Source: a bacterium 1XD42-76 (lineage in GTDB: Bacteria; Bacillota; Clostridia; Lachnospirales; Lachnospiraceae). Taken from it: a DNA stretch of 64,000 nucleotides. The stretch covers positions 1 through 64,000 of the forward strand of contig QZDW01000021.1 in assembly GCA_009917545.1 (NCBI GenBank). The letters run 5' to 3'. Below, in pieces: positions 1-9,241 of the stretch. The notes under the pieces were generated by a model. It searched no databases. It saw only the letters and a program-made list of their open reading frames with translations, and was not told the origin of the DNA. The first letter of the stretch is position 1. The number at the start of each line of letters is the position of its first letter. The translations under genes were made by a program, and so were the position numbers.

Positions 1-204
1 CAGTTTGAATTTATATGGCCGGAAATCCGCGAGGGTGATTATTTTATCACGCTTGGTATAGGGAATGGAACAGATGTTCTCAACCAGGTCGAAGAGTGCT
101 GGATTAATCAGGCTATTCATGTTGTTGCCAATGTGGGCGGCAAGACAATTTTCGGCGTGTTCAACCAAGAAATGGAGCAGCTTCAGGTACTGGCAATGGA
201 ATGA
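1..204 (+). CDS. ABC transporter ATP-binding protein, C-terminal end (Wzt-type), partial
   Basis: The window opens inside a reading frame that ends with TGA at 202-204. The 67 visible residues include WPEIREGDYFITLGIGNGTD followed by a conserved CW pair. They align by eye with the end of the complete Wzt-like ATPase at 21915-23240 (WPEIKEGDYFLTVGLGEGND, then CWAHNIIHV). This is the β-sandwich domain that in Wzt proteins recognises the finished glycan in the cytoplasm before export. The ATPase domain and start lie outside the window. A methyltransferase gene follows 10 bp later, the same order as at 23 kb. The assignment rests on that internal match and is fairly secure. Confidence 0.85.
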   Translation, partial: QFEFIWPEIREGDYFITLGIGNGTDVLNQVEECWINQAIHVVANVGGKTIFGVFNQEMEQLQVLAME

Positions 205-214
205 AAGGATATAT

Positions 215-1822
215 ATGCAGTGGAATTATTATACACCGGAATTTGAGTGCGATACAGTGAACCGGGAAATGTTAAAATATTCTCCCTGGTCGGGGCACCG
301 ATTCTTTATCTACGATTTTATAAGGGCGTTGCAGCCGGAAACGATTGTGGAGCTTGGGAGTTACTACGGCTGCTCCGCCTTCGCGATGGCACAGGCTATA
401 AAGGATGGCGGGTTCTCTTCTACTCTATGGGCGGTGGATACCTGGCAGGGTGATGATTTCACTCAGAGTGATTACCAGCAGGACGTATATTCTGCTTTCT
501 GTGAGGTAAGGGATACCTGTTACTCAGATTCTTATGTGAAAATGCTGCGGACTACCTTTGACGAGGCTGTGCAAAGTTTTGCTCCTGGCTCGATTGATGT
601 ACTGCATATCGACGGCTCCCATCATTATAAGGATGTGGAACACGATTTTATGCACTGGAAGGAACGCCTGAGGCCGGATGGGATCGTACTGTTTCATGAT
701 ATCAGCGAGGATAAAGTCTATGGGAATATCATGGGCTCCCATTATTTCTGGGAAGATTTGAAAAAAACGTATCCGTGGACAGCAGAATTCCCGTTCAGCC
801 TGGGGCTCGGTATTCTCTTTCTGGATGAAGGAATTTACCAGCGTTTTAAGAAACAGATTGATTTTGGGGCTTATCAGGCCTGCAATAACAGCGAGGCCAT
901 TATTTTAAAGGATGATTTGCGGAAATATTTTTTTAAATATTCTGATGCACAGGCTTATATCGGGGATTTGAAAGAGCAGATTGCTGTTTTGGATACCCAT
1001 CTGCAAAAGTATAAGCTGGATGTGGAAGGGAAGGAAGCCTATATCGGGGAGCTAGAGAAGGCACGAGAATCTGCTGCGAATCATGCAATGGCGAACGAAG
1101 CAAAAATCAAGACAGATTACCAGAAAACGATTGACGAAAAGGATGTTTATATTGAGACGCTAAAGCAGGAAAAGATAACAGTCAGCCAGGATTTAAATCA
1201 TATCATTTCGCAGAAAGATGAGCTGTCACATCACCTTATGGAAGAAAACACACGCCTTACCGCCGAGCTCTCCAAAGCAAGGGAGAACGCTCAGGCAGAG
1301 AGGCTTTCGCAGCTTACAGAAGAGATTGTTCAGATTAAGGCCGATTATCAGAATACGATTAATAAAAAAGATCACTATATCCGTCAGCTGGAGGAAGAGC
1401 GCTCACACTTTACCCGGATATTGGAGGAACAAGCGGCAGATATCAAAAAGGATTATCAGAATACGATCGACGGTAAAGAGAGCTATATAAAAGAGCTGGA
1501 AGCAGAAAAAAGAGAAGGAACAGAGCAAATGCGTACTCAAAGCAACGCTTATCAAAAGCGTCTTGAGGGGATGATTTCAGAAATGACTCTGCATACACAA
1601 CGCCTGGAAGAAACATCAGCTGCCATGCTTGGTCTGAAGAATGAACTTACGCAAAGCACCGTCAAATGCAGAGAACTCGAAATGGCGCTCCAGAGTTCTC
1701 AGATCCTGAACCAGGCACTTGCGGATGAAAATGAACATTTGGAGGCACAGCTTCTGAAGGTAAACGAGCAGTATCATAGAACATGGAAGTATAAAATACA
1801 GAACATGATGAAAAAAACGTGA
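215..1822 (+). CDS. SAM-dependent methyltransferase with long coiled-coil tail
   Basis: This 535-residue cytoplasmic protein has two parts. Residues 1 to about 240 form a class I methyltransferase of the cephalosporin-hydroxylase/MT_24 type, with motif I VELGSYYGCSAFAM and a later HIDGSHHY. The rest is an acidic/basic coiled coil containing three copies of a unit like DYQNTIxxKDxYIxxLE. A longer reading from 65 exists, but it overlaps the upstream ATPase gene. The ATG at 215 has AAAGGA 7 bases upstream and begins like the paralogue at 23237. Such proteins sit next to Wzm/Wzt exporters, where coiled coils can set chain length and methylation can cap chains. That role here is inference, and the methyl acceptor is unknown. 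Confidence 0.8.
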   Translation: MQWNYYTPEFECDTVNREMLKYSPWSGHRFFIYDFIRALQPETIVELGSYYGCSAFAMAQAIKDGGFSSTLWAVDTWQGDDFTQSDYQQDVYSAFCEVRDTCYSDSYVKMLRTTFDEAVQSFAPGSIDVLHIDGSHHYKDVEHDFMHWKERLRPDGIVLFHDISEDKVYGNIMGSHYFWEDLKKTYPWTAEFPFSLGLGILFLDEGIYQRFKKQIDFGAYQACNNSEAIILKDDLRKYFFKYSDAQAYIGDLKEQIAVLDTHLQKYKLDVEGKEAYIGELEKARESAANHAMANEAKIKTDYQKTIDEKDVYIETLKQEKITVSQDLNHIISQKDELSHHLMEENTRLTAELSKARENAQAERLSQLTEEIVQIKADYQNTINKKDHYIRQLEEERSHFTRILEEQAADIKKDYQNTIDGKESYIKELEAEKREGTEQMRTQSNAYQKRLEGMISEMTLHTQRLEETSAAMLGLKNELTQSTVKCRELEMALQSSQILNQALADENEHLEAQLLKVNEQYHRTWKYKIQNMMKKT

Positions 1823-1922
1823 ACATTTCAGGATTTTCTCGCATTCTGCTTCTGATATGTGCGAAGTGTCAACAGGAATAAGGCGATTGCGTTGGAAAAG
1901 CAATTTAAGGGGGATACAGCAT

Positions 1923-4900
1923 ATGAGGCCGGAGATTTCGGTAATCATACCGGTATACAATACAGAAAAATATTTAAACCGCTGTTTGGACAATGTTTTT
2001 AAACAAAGTTTACGCCAGATGGAGGTCATCATTGTAGATGACTGCTCCCCAGGTGATACGGAGGCGGTGATTGCACCCTACCGGGAGAAGTATACGAATT
2101 TGAAATATTTCCGGCATGAAAAAAATAGGGGTCTGTATCTGGCGCGCCTTAGTGGTTATGCACTGGCAGAAGGCGATTATATTGCTTTTCTGGACAGCGA
2201 TGATTATGTCACAAGGGATTTTTATCGGACCCTTTTAGAGGAAGCCAAAACCTCCGCGGCAGATATCGTGATCGGAAGAACCGTGATTGAAAAACCAGAT
2301 GGTTCCCATTTTGTCTATAACTTTCACGACTGCGCCCTGCAATTTGATCTGTTAGAAGGCGATGCAGTAAAGACAAGTTTCTGGGAACAGGAAGGGCTTT
2401 GCTATTCATGGCATACGGTATGGAATAAGATCTATTGCAGAAAACTCTGGGAAACAGCACTCCCCTATTTAAAGAATATTGGTTCTCACGTCATTATGAC
2501 AGAGGATATTGCGTTTTCATCGGTACTGTTTTACTTTGCCAAAAAAGTAACAACAGTAAAAAACAACGGTTATTTCTACTGTGAAAACAAGGATGCCTCA
2601 ACAGATTCCAAGAATCTTCCTATCGAAAGGTATTCCAAAAATGTTCAGGACATCACAACTGTTTTTAACTTTGTTGCGTCGTTTTTGAAGGTACAGCAGG
2701 CGTCAGACGACATCCTGGAGCACTACGAACAGTTCCGCCGGCGCTACGCAAGAATGTGGCGTACACATGCGCTTTCCAACTATTCCGGTGCTGAAAAGAA
2801 CATAGCACTTTCTTTGATTGAAACGTTGTCTCCCGGACTGACCGATACGACACAATATGAGGAACATTTTTTCAACATAACACTTTCTCCCTGGGGCGGG
2901 GGACTGGAATACTGTAAAGATATCATTGCCCATGAGGAACTGGAATGGATCAGTTTTGATATCTTCGATACTCTCATTACCCGTCCATTATATTGCCCGG
3001 AGGACGTTTTCCGGCTTCTCGATCCTCTGTTTCATCGTCTTATGGATACGAACGCCTCGTTTTATAAGATACGAATGGAAGGAGAACGGGCGGCACGGGA
3101 ATACTGGGGGCGTAAAAAGCCCCGGATGCAGGATATTACATTGACACAAATCTATGAGCGAATTGCCGAATTATATCAACTTCCGGAGCCGGTCGCCCGA
3201 AAGATGAAACTCGCCGAGGAAACTTTGGAAGTCCGTCTCTCTTCGGTGCGTATGGCAGGCAAAGAATTGTTCGAATTTGCGCTGGCTACCGGGAAAAAGG
3301 TCGTTCTTATTTCTGATATGTATCTGGAAAAAAATACGATTTTGGCGATTCTGGAAAAGCATGGTTATCAGGGCTATGAACATCTGTTTCTATCTTCTGA
3401 TGTTGGTCTGACCAAAAATACCGGGGCACTTTTTCGGCACGCGCTCGGCACTTTAAATGCGGACGCAAAACAGGTTCTCCATATTGGCGATACATGGAGC
3501 AGTGACGTCGAAAATCCAGGCAAGCTGGGGATCCAGACATTTTTCCTGCCAAAGACAAAAGATGCGATGGAAAATAAAATTCAGGGGATCCAGACAAACT
3601 GCTGCGCTTTGATCGGTGACTATGCGTGCTCCGATGCGGTGAATCGGAAAAAATATAAACAATGCCTGGGATATGGAGCCATGCTTTCCCTGGCTGCCAA
3701 TCGATATTTTGACAATCCCTACCGCTTTTTCAATCCGGAGTCAGATTTTAATCAGGATCCATATTTCATTGGCTATTATCCGCTGGGCATGCATCTGTTT
3801 GGTTTCTGCAAGTGGCTGATCGAAGAAAGCATACAGTACGGATATCGGAAACTGTACTTTATGTCACGTGATGGTTATCTTCCAATGCTGGTATATAAAA
3901 AGCTGGCGGCTTTGTATCCCAAAGCGCCTAGGGCGGAATATCTGTATACTTCGCGTAAGGCGCTGATGCCATATATCCTTGAGCATACATATGATTTCTA
4001 TGACATGCCTGTCGAAATCAATAACCATACGCCACGTACCTTGTTATCGCTGCTGGGCTTTTGTACGAAGTCGTTTGATGAGGCAGAAACAGAGGTAATT
4101 CTGGAAAAACAACACTTGTTCTATGACTCTTGTTTCCAGGACAAGGAGGAGTATAACCAATTTATTACATGGTTCCTTGAATATTTATATGATGAGGAAA
4201 AGCACCAGAAAGAAAAAATGCTTTGTGCTTCCTATTATAAGCAGATTGAACCGGATTCCGCTACCGTGGATATGGGTTACAGCGGCCGGATACAGGGGGC
4301 CATATCGAAAGCAGCCGGACATGGTGTTGATGTGTTTTTCATTCATGCGGATGAGCGGCAGTATCATGTAGAAAGCGGTCGGAATCACTTCCGAATCCAT
4401 AGCTTTTACGATTATTCCCCATGCATGACCGGGTTGATACGGGAGCACATTTTTTCAAGTGCAGAACCATCGTGTATTGGATTCTGTCCTAATGGGCAGA
4501 CGGTGTCTCCGGTATTTGAGACAGCGGAAAAGCTGTATCAGGACCGATTTATTATCAGGAACCTCCATGCAGGAACACTTGATTTTATAAGGGATTTTCT
4601 GGAAACGTTTCAGGACTATTATCACGACATTCCTCTGAAATCACACGAACTTTCCCTGCCATATGAGGGGATGCTGCGGTTTGTGAAAGAGGCGGATCTG
4701 CAGATCTTTGAGGCCTCTTTTTTTGAGGATACCGTATATGGGGCGCGGGAGCGGCTGAAAATAGCGGATTTTTTGCGGCAGCAGTATACGGAACTTAATT
4801 ACTATAGAGGACTACGCTCGAATGCACAACTGCCTAATGTATCATATAGCAGTATGCTTGAGAAACAACTGACCGGGAAAAATAAAGTAACAAAATTTAT

Positions 4901-5015
4901 TGTTTACTTTTTCGCCGACAGAGAAACGCTTCGCGTAAAAATGTGGTATTGTTTACAAAACAGGCCGCTTTTCTTTAAAATTTGCCGCAGTGTTTACCGG
5001 AAACTTTTTAAATAG
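1923..5015 (+). CDS. Glycosyltransferase family 2 fused to HAD hydrolase (COG5610-like)
   Basis: This 1030-residue protein has at least three regions. Residues 1 to about 330 form a GT-A glycosyltransferase (ISVIIPVYN, VDDCSPGD, and the metal-binding DSDD near residue 92). Residues about 340-560 form a HAD domain (FDIFDTL near 345, then VVLISDMYLEKN and HIGDTWSSDVENP). The C-terminal region carries LYFMSRDGYLPM and resembles the same part of the HAD protein at 26037. The start was placed at the ATG preceded by AAGGGGGA; an upstream start would add an unrelated leader. The expected role is to add one sugar and act on a phosphorylated intermediate, but the HAD substrate cannot be read from sequence. 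The fusion itself is clear. Confidence 0.85.
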   Translation: MRPEISVIIPVYNTEKYLNRCLDNVFKQSLRQMEVIIVDDCSPGDTEAVIAPYREKYTNLKYFRHEKNRGLYLARLSGYALAEGDYIAFLDSDDYVTRDFYRTLLEEAKTSAADIVIGRTVIEKPDGSHFVYNFHDCALQFDLLEGDAVKTSFWEQEGLCYSWHTVWNKIYCRKLWETALPYLKNIGSHVIMTEDIAFSSVLFYFAKKVTTVKNNGYFYCENKDASTDSKNLPIERYSKNVQDITTVFNFVASFLKVQQASDDILEHYEQFRRRYARMWRTHALSNYSGAEKNIALSLIETLSPGLTDTTQYEEHFFNITLSPWGGGLEYCKDIIAHEELEWISFDIFDTLITRPLYCPEDVFRLLDPLFHRLMDTNASFYKIRMEGERAAREYWGRKKPRMQDITLTQIYERIAELYQLPEPVARKMKLAEETLEVRLSSVRMAGKELFEFALATGKKVVLISDMYLEKNTILAILEKHGYQGYEHLFLSSDVGLTKNTGALFRHALGTLNADAKQVLHIGDTWSSDVENPGKLGIQTFFLPKTKDAMENKIQGIQTNCCALIGDYACSDAVNRKKYKQCLGYGAMLSLAANRYFDNPYRFFNPESDFNQDPYFIGYYPLGMHLFGFCKWLIEESIQYGYRKLYFMSRDGYLPMLVYKKLAALYPKAPRAEYLYTSRKALMPYILEHTYDFYDMPVEINNHTPRTLLSLLGFCTKSFDEAETEVILEKQHLFYDSCFQDKEEYNQFITWFLEYLYDEEKHQKEKMLCASYYKQIEPDSATVDMGYSGRIQGAISKAAGHGVDVFFIHADERQYHVESGRNHFRIHSFYDYSPCMTGLIREHIFSSAEPSCIGFCPNGQTVSPVFETAEKLYQDRFIIRNLHAGTLDFIRDFLETFQDYYHDIPLKSHELSLPYEGMLRFVKEADLQIFEASFFEDTVYGARERLKIADFLRQQYTELNYYRGLRSNAQLPNVSYSSMLEKQLTGKNKVTKFIVYFFADRETLRVKMWYCLQNRPLFFKICRSVYRKLFK

Positions 5016-5071
5016 ACAGGGGGCGGTTCTTTTTATCTGCCATTATAAAACTGCAGAGGGAGGGAGTTTTC

Positions 5072-6541
5072 TTGAATCATGAAAAGCCAGTAAAGACTGG
5101 GCAGTTTCTGACAAAAAGTGTCCTTATTGTGTTTTTTTCATATGGTATTTTTCTACGAATGCACTATTCTGTGGATTCTTATATGACTTTTTATGAAACC
5201 AACGCGAATATACATCTAAAGCAATCCCGATACTTGAATTATTGCGTGGAGACTTTACTACTTCATTTTGATATTAATCCTGTAGTTTATCAGGCTCTGT
5301 TTACCACGATTTTGATCGGGAGTCTGGGATGGTGCATCGCACGCTTAACTTCCTATGCGCAGTCTATGATGAATCCTGATAACCGCCCTGGGCTTAGATG
5401 TTTAATTTGGGTTGTTGTATCTGTCAGCTTTATCAATGTTTTTATTTTAGAGTGGTTTTTGTATCCTGAAATCACACTATATTATTCCTGCGCAATAGTC
5501 TGTGCTGTGGAAGCTGTGATTGTGCTTTCAAAAGGGCTGCGTCTTATCAATTACCTGTTGGCGTTCTTTTTCATTATGCTTTCCCTCTTTTCTTACCAGG
5601 CCGCATTATCAGTATTTGTTATTTATTTTTTGACTTTTTCCCTTATAAAAAATAAATTTCAGCTAAACCGGCAGTTTTTTAAGGAAACCGGAACTGGCCT
5701 TAGTGTTGGTCTGTTGGGCAGTATCCTTCTGATTATCTGTCAAAAGTTATTGGATGCAGGGGGAGGCAGGGATGCAAACCTTGAATTAGGACATATAGTT
5801 CTCAACGCATGGAATCTTCTTTGCTTTCAAAATAAATTATGGATGAATCAGCTGGGATTTTGGCCGCCTTTTGTCTTGATCGTAGTCAGCTCAATCATTA
5901 GTATCTTTCTGATTTTCCGAATTCGAAAGGTTTGTGCCTGGTGGGGAGTTTGGGGTATTGGGGGAATCCTTTTCATCAATTATGGGATCATTTTTGCCCC
6001 TCATCTATTTACCCAAAAATTGTGGCTCGCTCAGAGAACTATCGTCGGATTCTGGTCTTTTCTCTCATCAATAGGACTGCTTTTATGTGCAATATCTGAA
6101 AAGAGGCAAGAAAAGATTATACATGTATCGGGCTTTTTGGTGATACTCGCTATTAATGTTATTTTAATATGGCAGATCGGAGGAAACCATTTCAGATCTA
6201 ATAAAGGAGACTACCAATATATATGCGAGATACAAACTATGATTGAAAATTATGAACGGAGTTCTGGCAATAAAATCTCCTATATTTCTATATGCCGTGA
6301 CTCCGCTTTTCAATATTCCTATCCGGATATCGATTATGTATATGGTGATACCAATACGCGGTGTTTTAGCGTCGACTGGGGGACTATCAGTGCCATAAAT
6401 TATTACACGGCCAGGAATTATCAAAAAAAGCCGATGGATTCCCAAATTTACAATCAATATTTTGCAGATAAGGACTGGAATGCATTCAGTGAAGAACAGT
6501 TTGTTTTTTTGGGGAATACCTTGTTTCTATGTATTTATTAG
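5072..6541 (+). CDS. Multi-span membrane glucosyltransferase, GtrII-like
   Basis: This 489-residue polytopic membrane protein has around ten hydrophobic segments and ends in a soluble tail of about 120 residues. Its pattern (a short basic N-terminus, an early RMHYSVDSYMTFY loop, successive hydrophobic spans) fits the GtrII-type family that transfers a sugar from an undecaprenyl carrier onto a surface polymer outside the membrane. The start is a TTG with GGAGGGAG about 9 bases upstream; no in-frame ATG fits better. A GtrB-like gene follows, as in serotype-conversion clusters, which supports the call. The acceptor and the transferred sugar are unknown. Confidence 0.65.
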   Translation: MNHEKPVKTGQFLTKSVLIVFFSYGIFLRMHYSVDSYMTFYETNANIHLKQSRYLNYCVETLLLHFDINPVVYQALFTTILIGSLGWCIARLTSYAQSMMNPDNRPGLRCLIWVVVSVSFINVFILEWFLYPEITLYYSCAIVCAVEAVIVLSKGLRLINYLLAFFFIMLSLFSYQAALSVFVIYFLTFSLIKNKFQLNRQFFKETGTGLSVGLLGSILLIICQKLLDAGGGRDANLELGHIVLNAWNLLCFQNKLWMNQLGFWPPFVLIVVSSIISIFLIFRIRKVCAWWGVWGIGGILFINYGIIFAPHLFTQKLWLAQRTIVGFWSFLSSIGLLLCAISEKRQEKIIHVSGFLVILAINVILIWQIGGNHFRSNKGDYQYICEIQTMIENYERSSGNKISYISICRDSAFQYSYPDIDYVYGDTNTRCFSVDWGTISAINYYTARNYQKKPMDSQIYNQYFADKDWNAFSEEQFVFLGNTLFLCIY

Positions 6542-6748
6542 GAATGCGATGTTGCATCAATCAGAAATTCCTCCGTATCAGGTATGTGTTCCGAAACTAC
6601 TATACCGGATATTATATAAAACCATGATTTTACAACATACCTGCCTTAGACTACATAATTTTGAACTGCATTATGGATAGATGCAAAGAAAACGGTGGCT
6701 TTTGAACAAATTTTATCGTAATTTGTATAAAAATTTTGGAGGTGCCTT

Positions 6749-7714
6749 ATGAAGCCCATTCTTTTTATCATCATCCCATGCTATAACGAGGAAACCGTAT
6801 TACCAATAACGAGTCCTCTGTTTTTAGAAAAGCTTAACAAACTAATCTCAGAAGAAAAAATCAGCAGTGAGAGCCGTATTTTATTTGTTAATGACGGCAG
6901 CAAAGATAATACGTGGAATATCATACTTGAATTATCCGAAACAGATGTTCATTATGCCGGTATTTCTCAAAGCAGAAACCGCGGACATCAGAACGCTGTT
7001 TTAGCTGGTTTGATGGAAGCAAAAGATCACTGTGATATTACGATTTCTATTGATTGCGACGGACAGGATGATATCAACGCAATAGATGAAATGCTTAACC
7101 AGTTTCTTGCCGGATATGAAGTCGTTTATGGAATTCGTAGCAAACGGGAAACCGATACGTTTTTCAAGCGGTATACTGCGGAAAGCTTTTATAAACTATT
7201 AAACTGGATGGGGGCTGAGGTCGTCTATAACCATGCTGACTACCGACTTGTTTCCAGTCGTGTACTGCAGGCATTTTCAGATTTTAGAGAAGTAAATATA
7301 TTTCTTCGAGGGCTGTTTCCTCTGGTCGGATTTAAAAGCACAAACGTTTATTATGAACGGCAGGAACGAATTGCAGGAGAAAGCCATTATCCACTATCCA
7401 AAATGCTCTCTCTGGCTTTTGATGGAATCACAAGCTTGAGTATTAAACCTATCAGACTTATAACAGGAATTGGAGGCATAATCGCAGCTTTAAGTTTTGC
7501 TGGTGTCGGTTATTCTATTGTTTCCCATCTTCTTGGAAGAACAGTAACCGGATGGACCAGTATGATTTTCTTTATATGCTTTATAGGCGGTATTCAGCTT
7601 ATATGCCTTGGAGTGATTGGTGAATACATAGGAAAAATATATTTAGAAACAAAGCAGAGGCCGAGATATATCATCAGTGAGCGAACAAAAAATCTGATGT
7701 TCCATAAGAATTAG
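6749..7714 (+). CDS. Polyprenyl-phosphate glycosyltransferase, GtrB-like (GT2)
   Basis: This 321-residue protein has an N-terminal GT-A domain (IIIPCYNEE, FVNDGSKDNTW, IDCDGQDD) and two C-terminal membrane spans starting near residue 230, the layout of GtrB/ArnC/DPM1-like enzymes. These load a sugar from a nucleotide donor onto undecaprenyl phosphate at the inner face of the membrane. The loaded lipid would be flipped and used by the membrane transferase encoded just upstream (5072-6541) or downstream (7753-8910). TTTTGGAGG precedes the ATG by 7 bases. The only GtrA-type flippase gene in the window is far away at 44 kb. The identity of the sugar is not predictable. Confidence 0.85.
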   Translation: MKPILFIIIPCYNEETVLPITSPLFLEKLNKLISEEKISSESRILFVNDGSKDNTWNIILELSETDVHYAGISQSRNRGHQNAVLAGLMEAKDHCDITISIDCDGQDDINAIDEMLNQFLAGYEVVYGIRSKRETDTFFKRYTAESFYKLLNWMGAEVVYNHADYRLVSSRVLQAFSDFREVNIFLRGLFPLVGFKSTNVYYERQERIAGESHYPLSKMLSLAFDGITSLSIKPIRLITGIGGIIAALSFAGVGYSIVSHLLGRTVTGWTSMIFFICFIGGIQLICLGVIGEYIGKIYLETKQRPRYIISERTKNLMFHKN

Positions 7715-7752
7715 TATTCACTATTTAAATCTGAACACAGGAGGCAATATAA

Positions 7753-8910
7753 GTGGGAATGGGTGAAAAAAGGTTCTTAAATCATTTAGAAGAATTGAAA
7801 GAGTTAATCTATTTTCTTGTGATTACCTTATTTGCTATTATTGCAAGAATTAGTGCAAAAGATTATATATCAGTTGATGCAAACATTTTTTTACTTCCGT
7901 GGTACGATGAAATCAAAGCAGGCGGGGGAATAATTGCTCTGAAAAATCAAATTGGAGATTATGGTGTTCCATACCAGTTTTTAATCGCCTTAATGACATA
8001 TATTCCTGTGAAGCCACTGTATACCTACAAAACACTTTCTTGTTTTTTTGATTTTGGACTGGCCTTAGTCGGAGCAAAATTTGCAGCACTTTTAGCAAAT
8101 AACAAATCAAAAGGACTGTTCTTAAAGGCCTATGGAGCGCTCCTGTTTCTTCCAACAATTATTATGAATTCGGCAATATGGGCGCAGTGCGACGCTATGT
8201 ATACATTTTTTGTAATTCTTGCCTTGTACCATCTGTATAAAGGAAGAAGTGTGACGGCATTTCTTTGTTGGGGGATTGCATTGGCGTTAAAATTACAGGC
8301 AATCTTTGTTGTGCCATTTATTATCTATTGCTGGGTAAAAGAACGGAAATTCAGCATCTGGGGGGGGGTAATTAGCTTATTGACGAATTATATAATGTAT
8401 ATCCCTGGGTTTATCATGGGACGCTCCTTTTTAACCCCTTTTTCCATTTATGCTAAACAAGCGGGGATCTATAGAGATATGTATCTTAATTTTCCAAGCT
8501 TTTGGGTATTGTTTGGTAACGATCATGCTAACTTAAAAATGATAGCAATCTTATTGACAATAGGAATACTGGGAACGGGTTTATTCATTTTAATGGATAG
8601 TAATATTAAAATTGAGGAGCCACAACAGTTTATAAAATTATTGATCTGGAGTCTTTGGGCTTGTGTATTGTTTCTCCCCTCTATGCATGAACGCTATGCA
8701 TATTTATTAGATACTGTTCTTTTAATCAGTATATTTGTTGACAGAAGGCAGTGTAAATATGCGGTGGCCGCTATTTTATGCAGCATACTTACGTATAGTC
8801 GTTATCTTTGGGGTAATCCAACTGATCTTAAAAAATTAGGGATTGCATATACGATAGCCTTTTTACACTATTCATATATGCTATATCAGGAAAACTGTAC
8901 GAAAGAGTAA
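7753..8910 (+). CDS. Membrane glycosyltransferase, GT-C fold
   Basis: This is a 385-residue polytopic protein with about ten hydrophobic segments. The early loop SVDANIFLLPWYD carries acidic residues of the kind GT-C enzymes use, and the motif NSAIWAQCDAMYTFF resembles mannosyltransferase-type GT-C proteins. It would move a sugar from a polyprenyl-phosphate carrier onto an exported glycan. Start: GTG at 7753 with AGGAGG 7 bases upstream; the ATG two codons later is too far from that site. A run of nine G at 8360-8368 lies in frame in the middle of the gene, so a one-base slip would truncate it at about residue 205. Confidence 0.7.
   Translation: MGMGEKRFLNHLEELKELIYFLVITLFAIIARISAKDYISVDANIFLLPWYDEIKAGGGIIALKNQIGDYGVPYQFLIALMTYIPVKPLYTYKTLSCFFDFGLALVGAKFAALLANNKSKGLFLKAYGALLFLPTIIMNSAIWAQCDAMYTFFVILALYHLYKGRSVTAFLCWGIALALKLQAIFVVPFIIYCWVKERKFSIWGGVISLLTNYIMYIPGFIMGRSFLTPFSIYAKQAGIYRDMYLNFPSFWVLFGNDHANLKMIAILLTIGILGTGLFILMDSNIKIEEPQQFIKLLIWSLWACVLFLPSMHERYAYLLDTVLLISIFVDRRQCKYAVAAILCSILTYSRYLWGNPTDLKKLGIAYTIAFLHYSYMLYQENCTKE
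8360..8368 (+). repeat. Run of nine G inside a glycosyltransferase gene
   Basis: Nine consecutive G bases encode Trp-Gly-Gly-Val in the middle of the GT-C gene at 7753-8910, in an otherwise AT-rich stretch. Synonymous glycine codons could have broken the run. Such tracts often change length during replication and switch genes on and off. The tract is currently in frame. Confidence 0.7.
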
Positions 8911-8999
8911 TCGCTGTCTCTGGCTTAATAGTCTATTGTAAACGGCAAAAAACTCACCATCCATACCATGATGAATATAAAATTGTCTGGTTGACATTT

Positions 9000-9112
9000 T
9001 TCACTTTGAAAGTCCATTGCCGCAGGAGATCTAAGTTCAGGTATGCCCAATGCACCTGGACTGCTTCCATTCATGATGATACGCTCACCTCTGGGCGCAT
9101 GAAAGTTTACTT
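9000..9112 (+). repeat. Dispersed structured repeat, copy A
   Basis: This is one of four related copies of about 105-115 bp (see also 17498, 58149 and 59680), all in the same orientation. It holds most of the 331-bp gap before the sulfatase-fold gene. Shared blocks include TTCATTCATG-like and GGGCGCATGAA sequences. The last 22 bases can fold into a 9-bp hairpin with one mismatch, and the middle folds with CAGGT/ACCTG ends. Its reverse strand gives a short spurious peptide beginning MNGSSPGALG. No gene was found in the rest of the gap. Confidence 0.75.
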
Positions 9113-9241
9113 TGCAGTATATATCAGCAGCAGGACACAAAATATGGTTTCTCGTGAAAATCAGGGCTTAATTGGATGGCTATTTTTTATATTCGATAGA
9201 ATTTTTGAGTAAACAGCAAGATGATACAAAGGGGTATGGTG

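Noticed and set aside
65-214. N-terminal extension of the first methyltransferase from an ATG at 65
   Set aside because: The stretch overlaps the in-frame end of the Wzt gene (stop at 204) and lacks a ribosome site; the ATG at 215 has one and matches the paralogue's start.
6462-6680. 72-codon frame after the GtrII-like gene
   Set aside because: It overlaps the end of that gene in another frame and has neither start signal nor recognisable sequence.
8925-9140. Short - strand peptide with MNGSSPGALG
   Set aside because: It is a translation of structured repeat A; its relatives at 17.5, 58.2 and 59.7 kb are repeat translations too.
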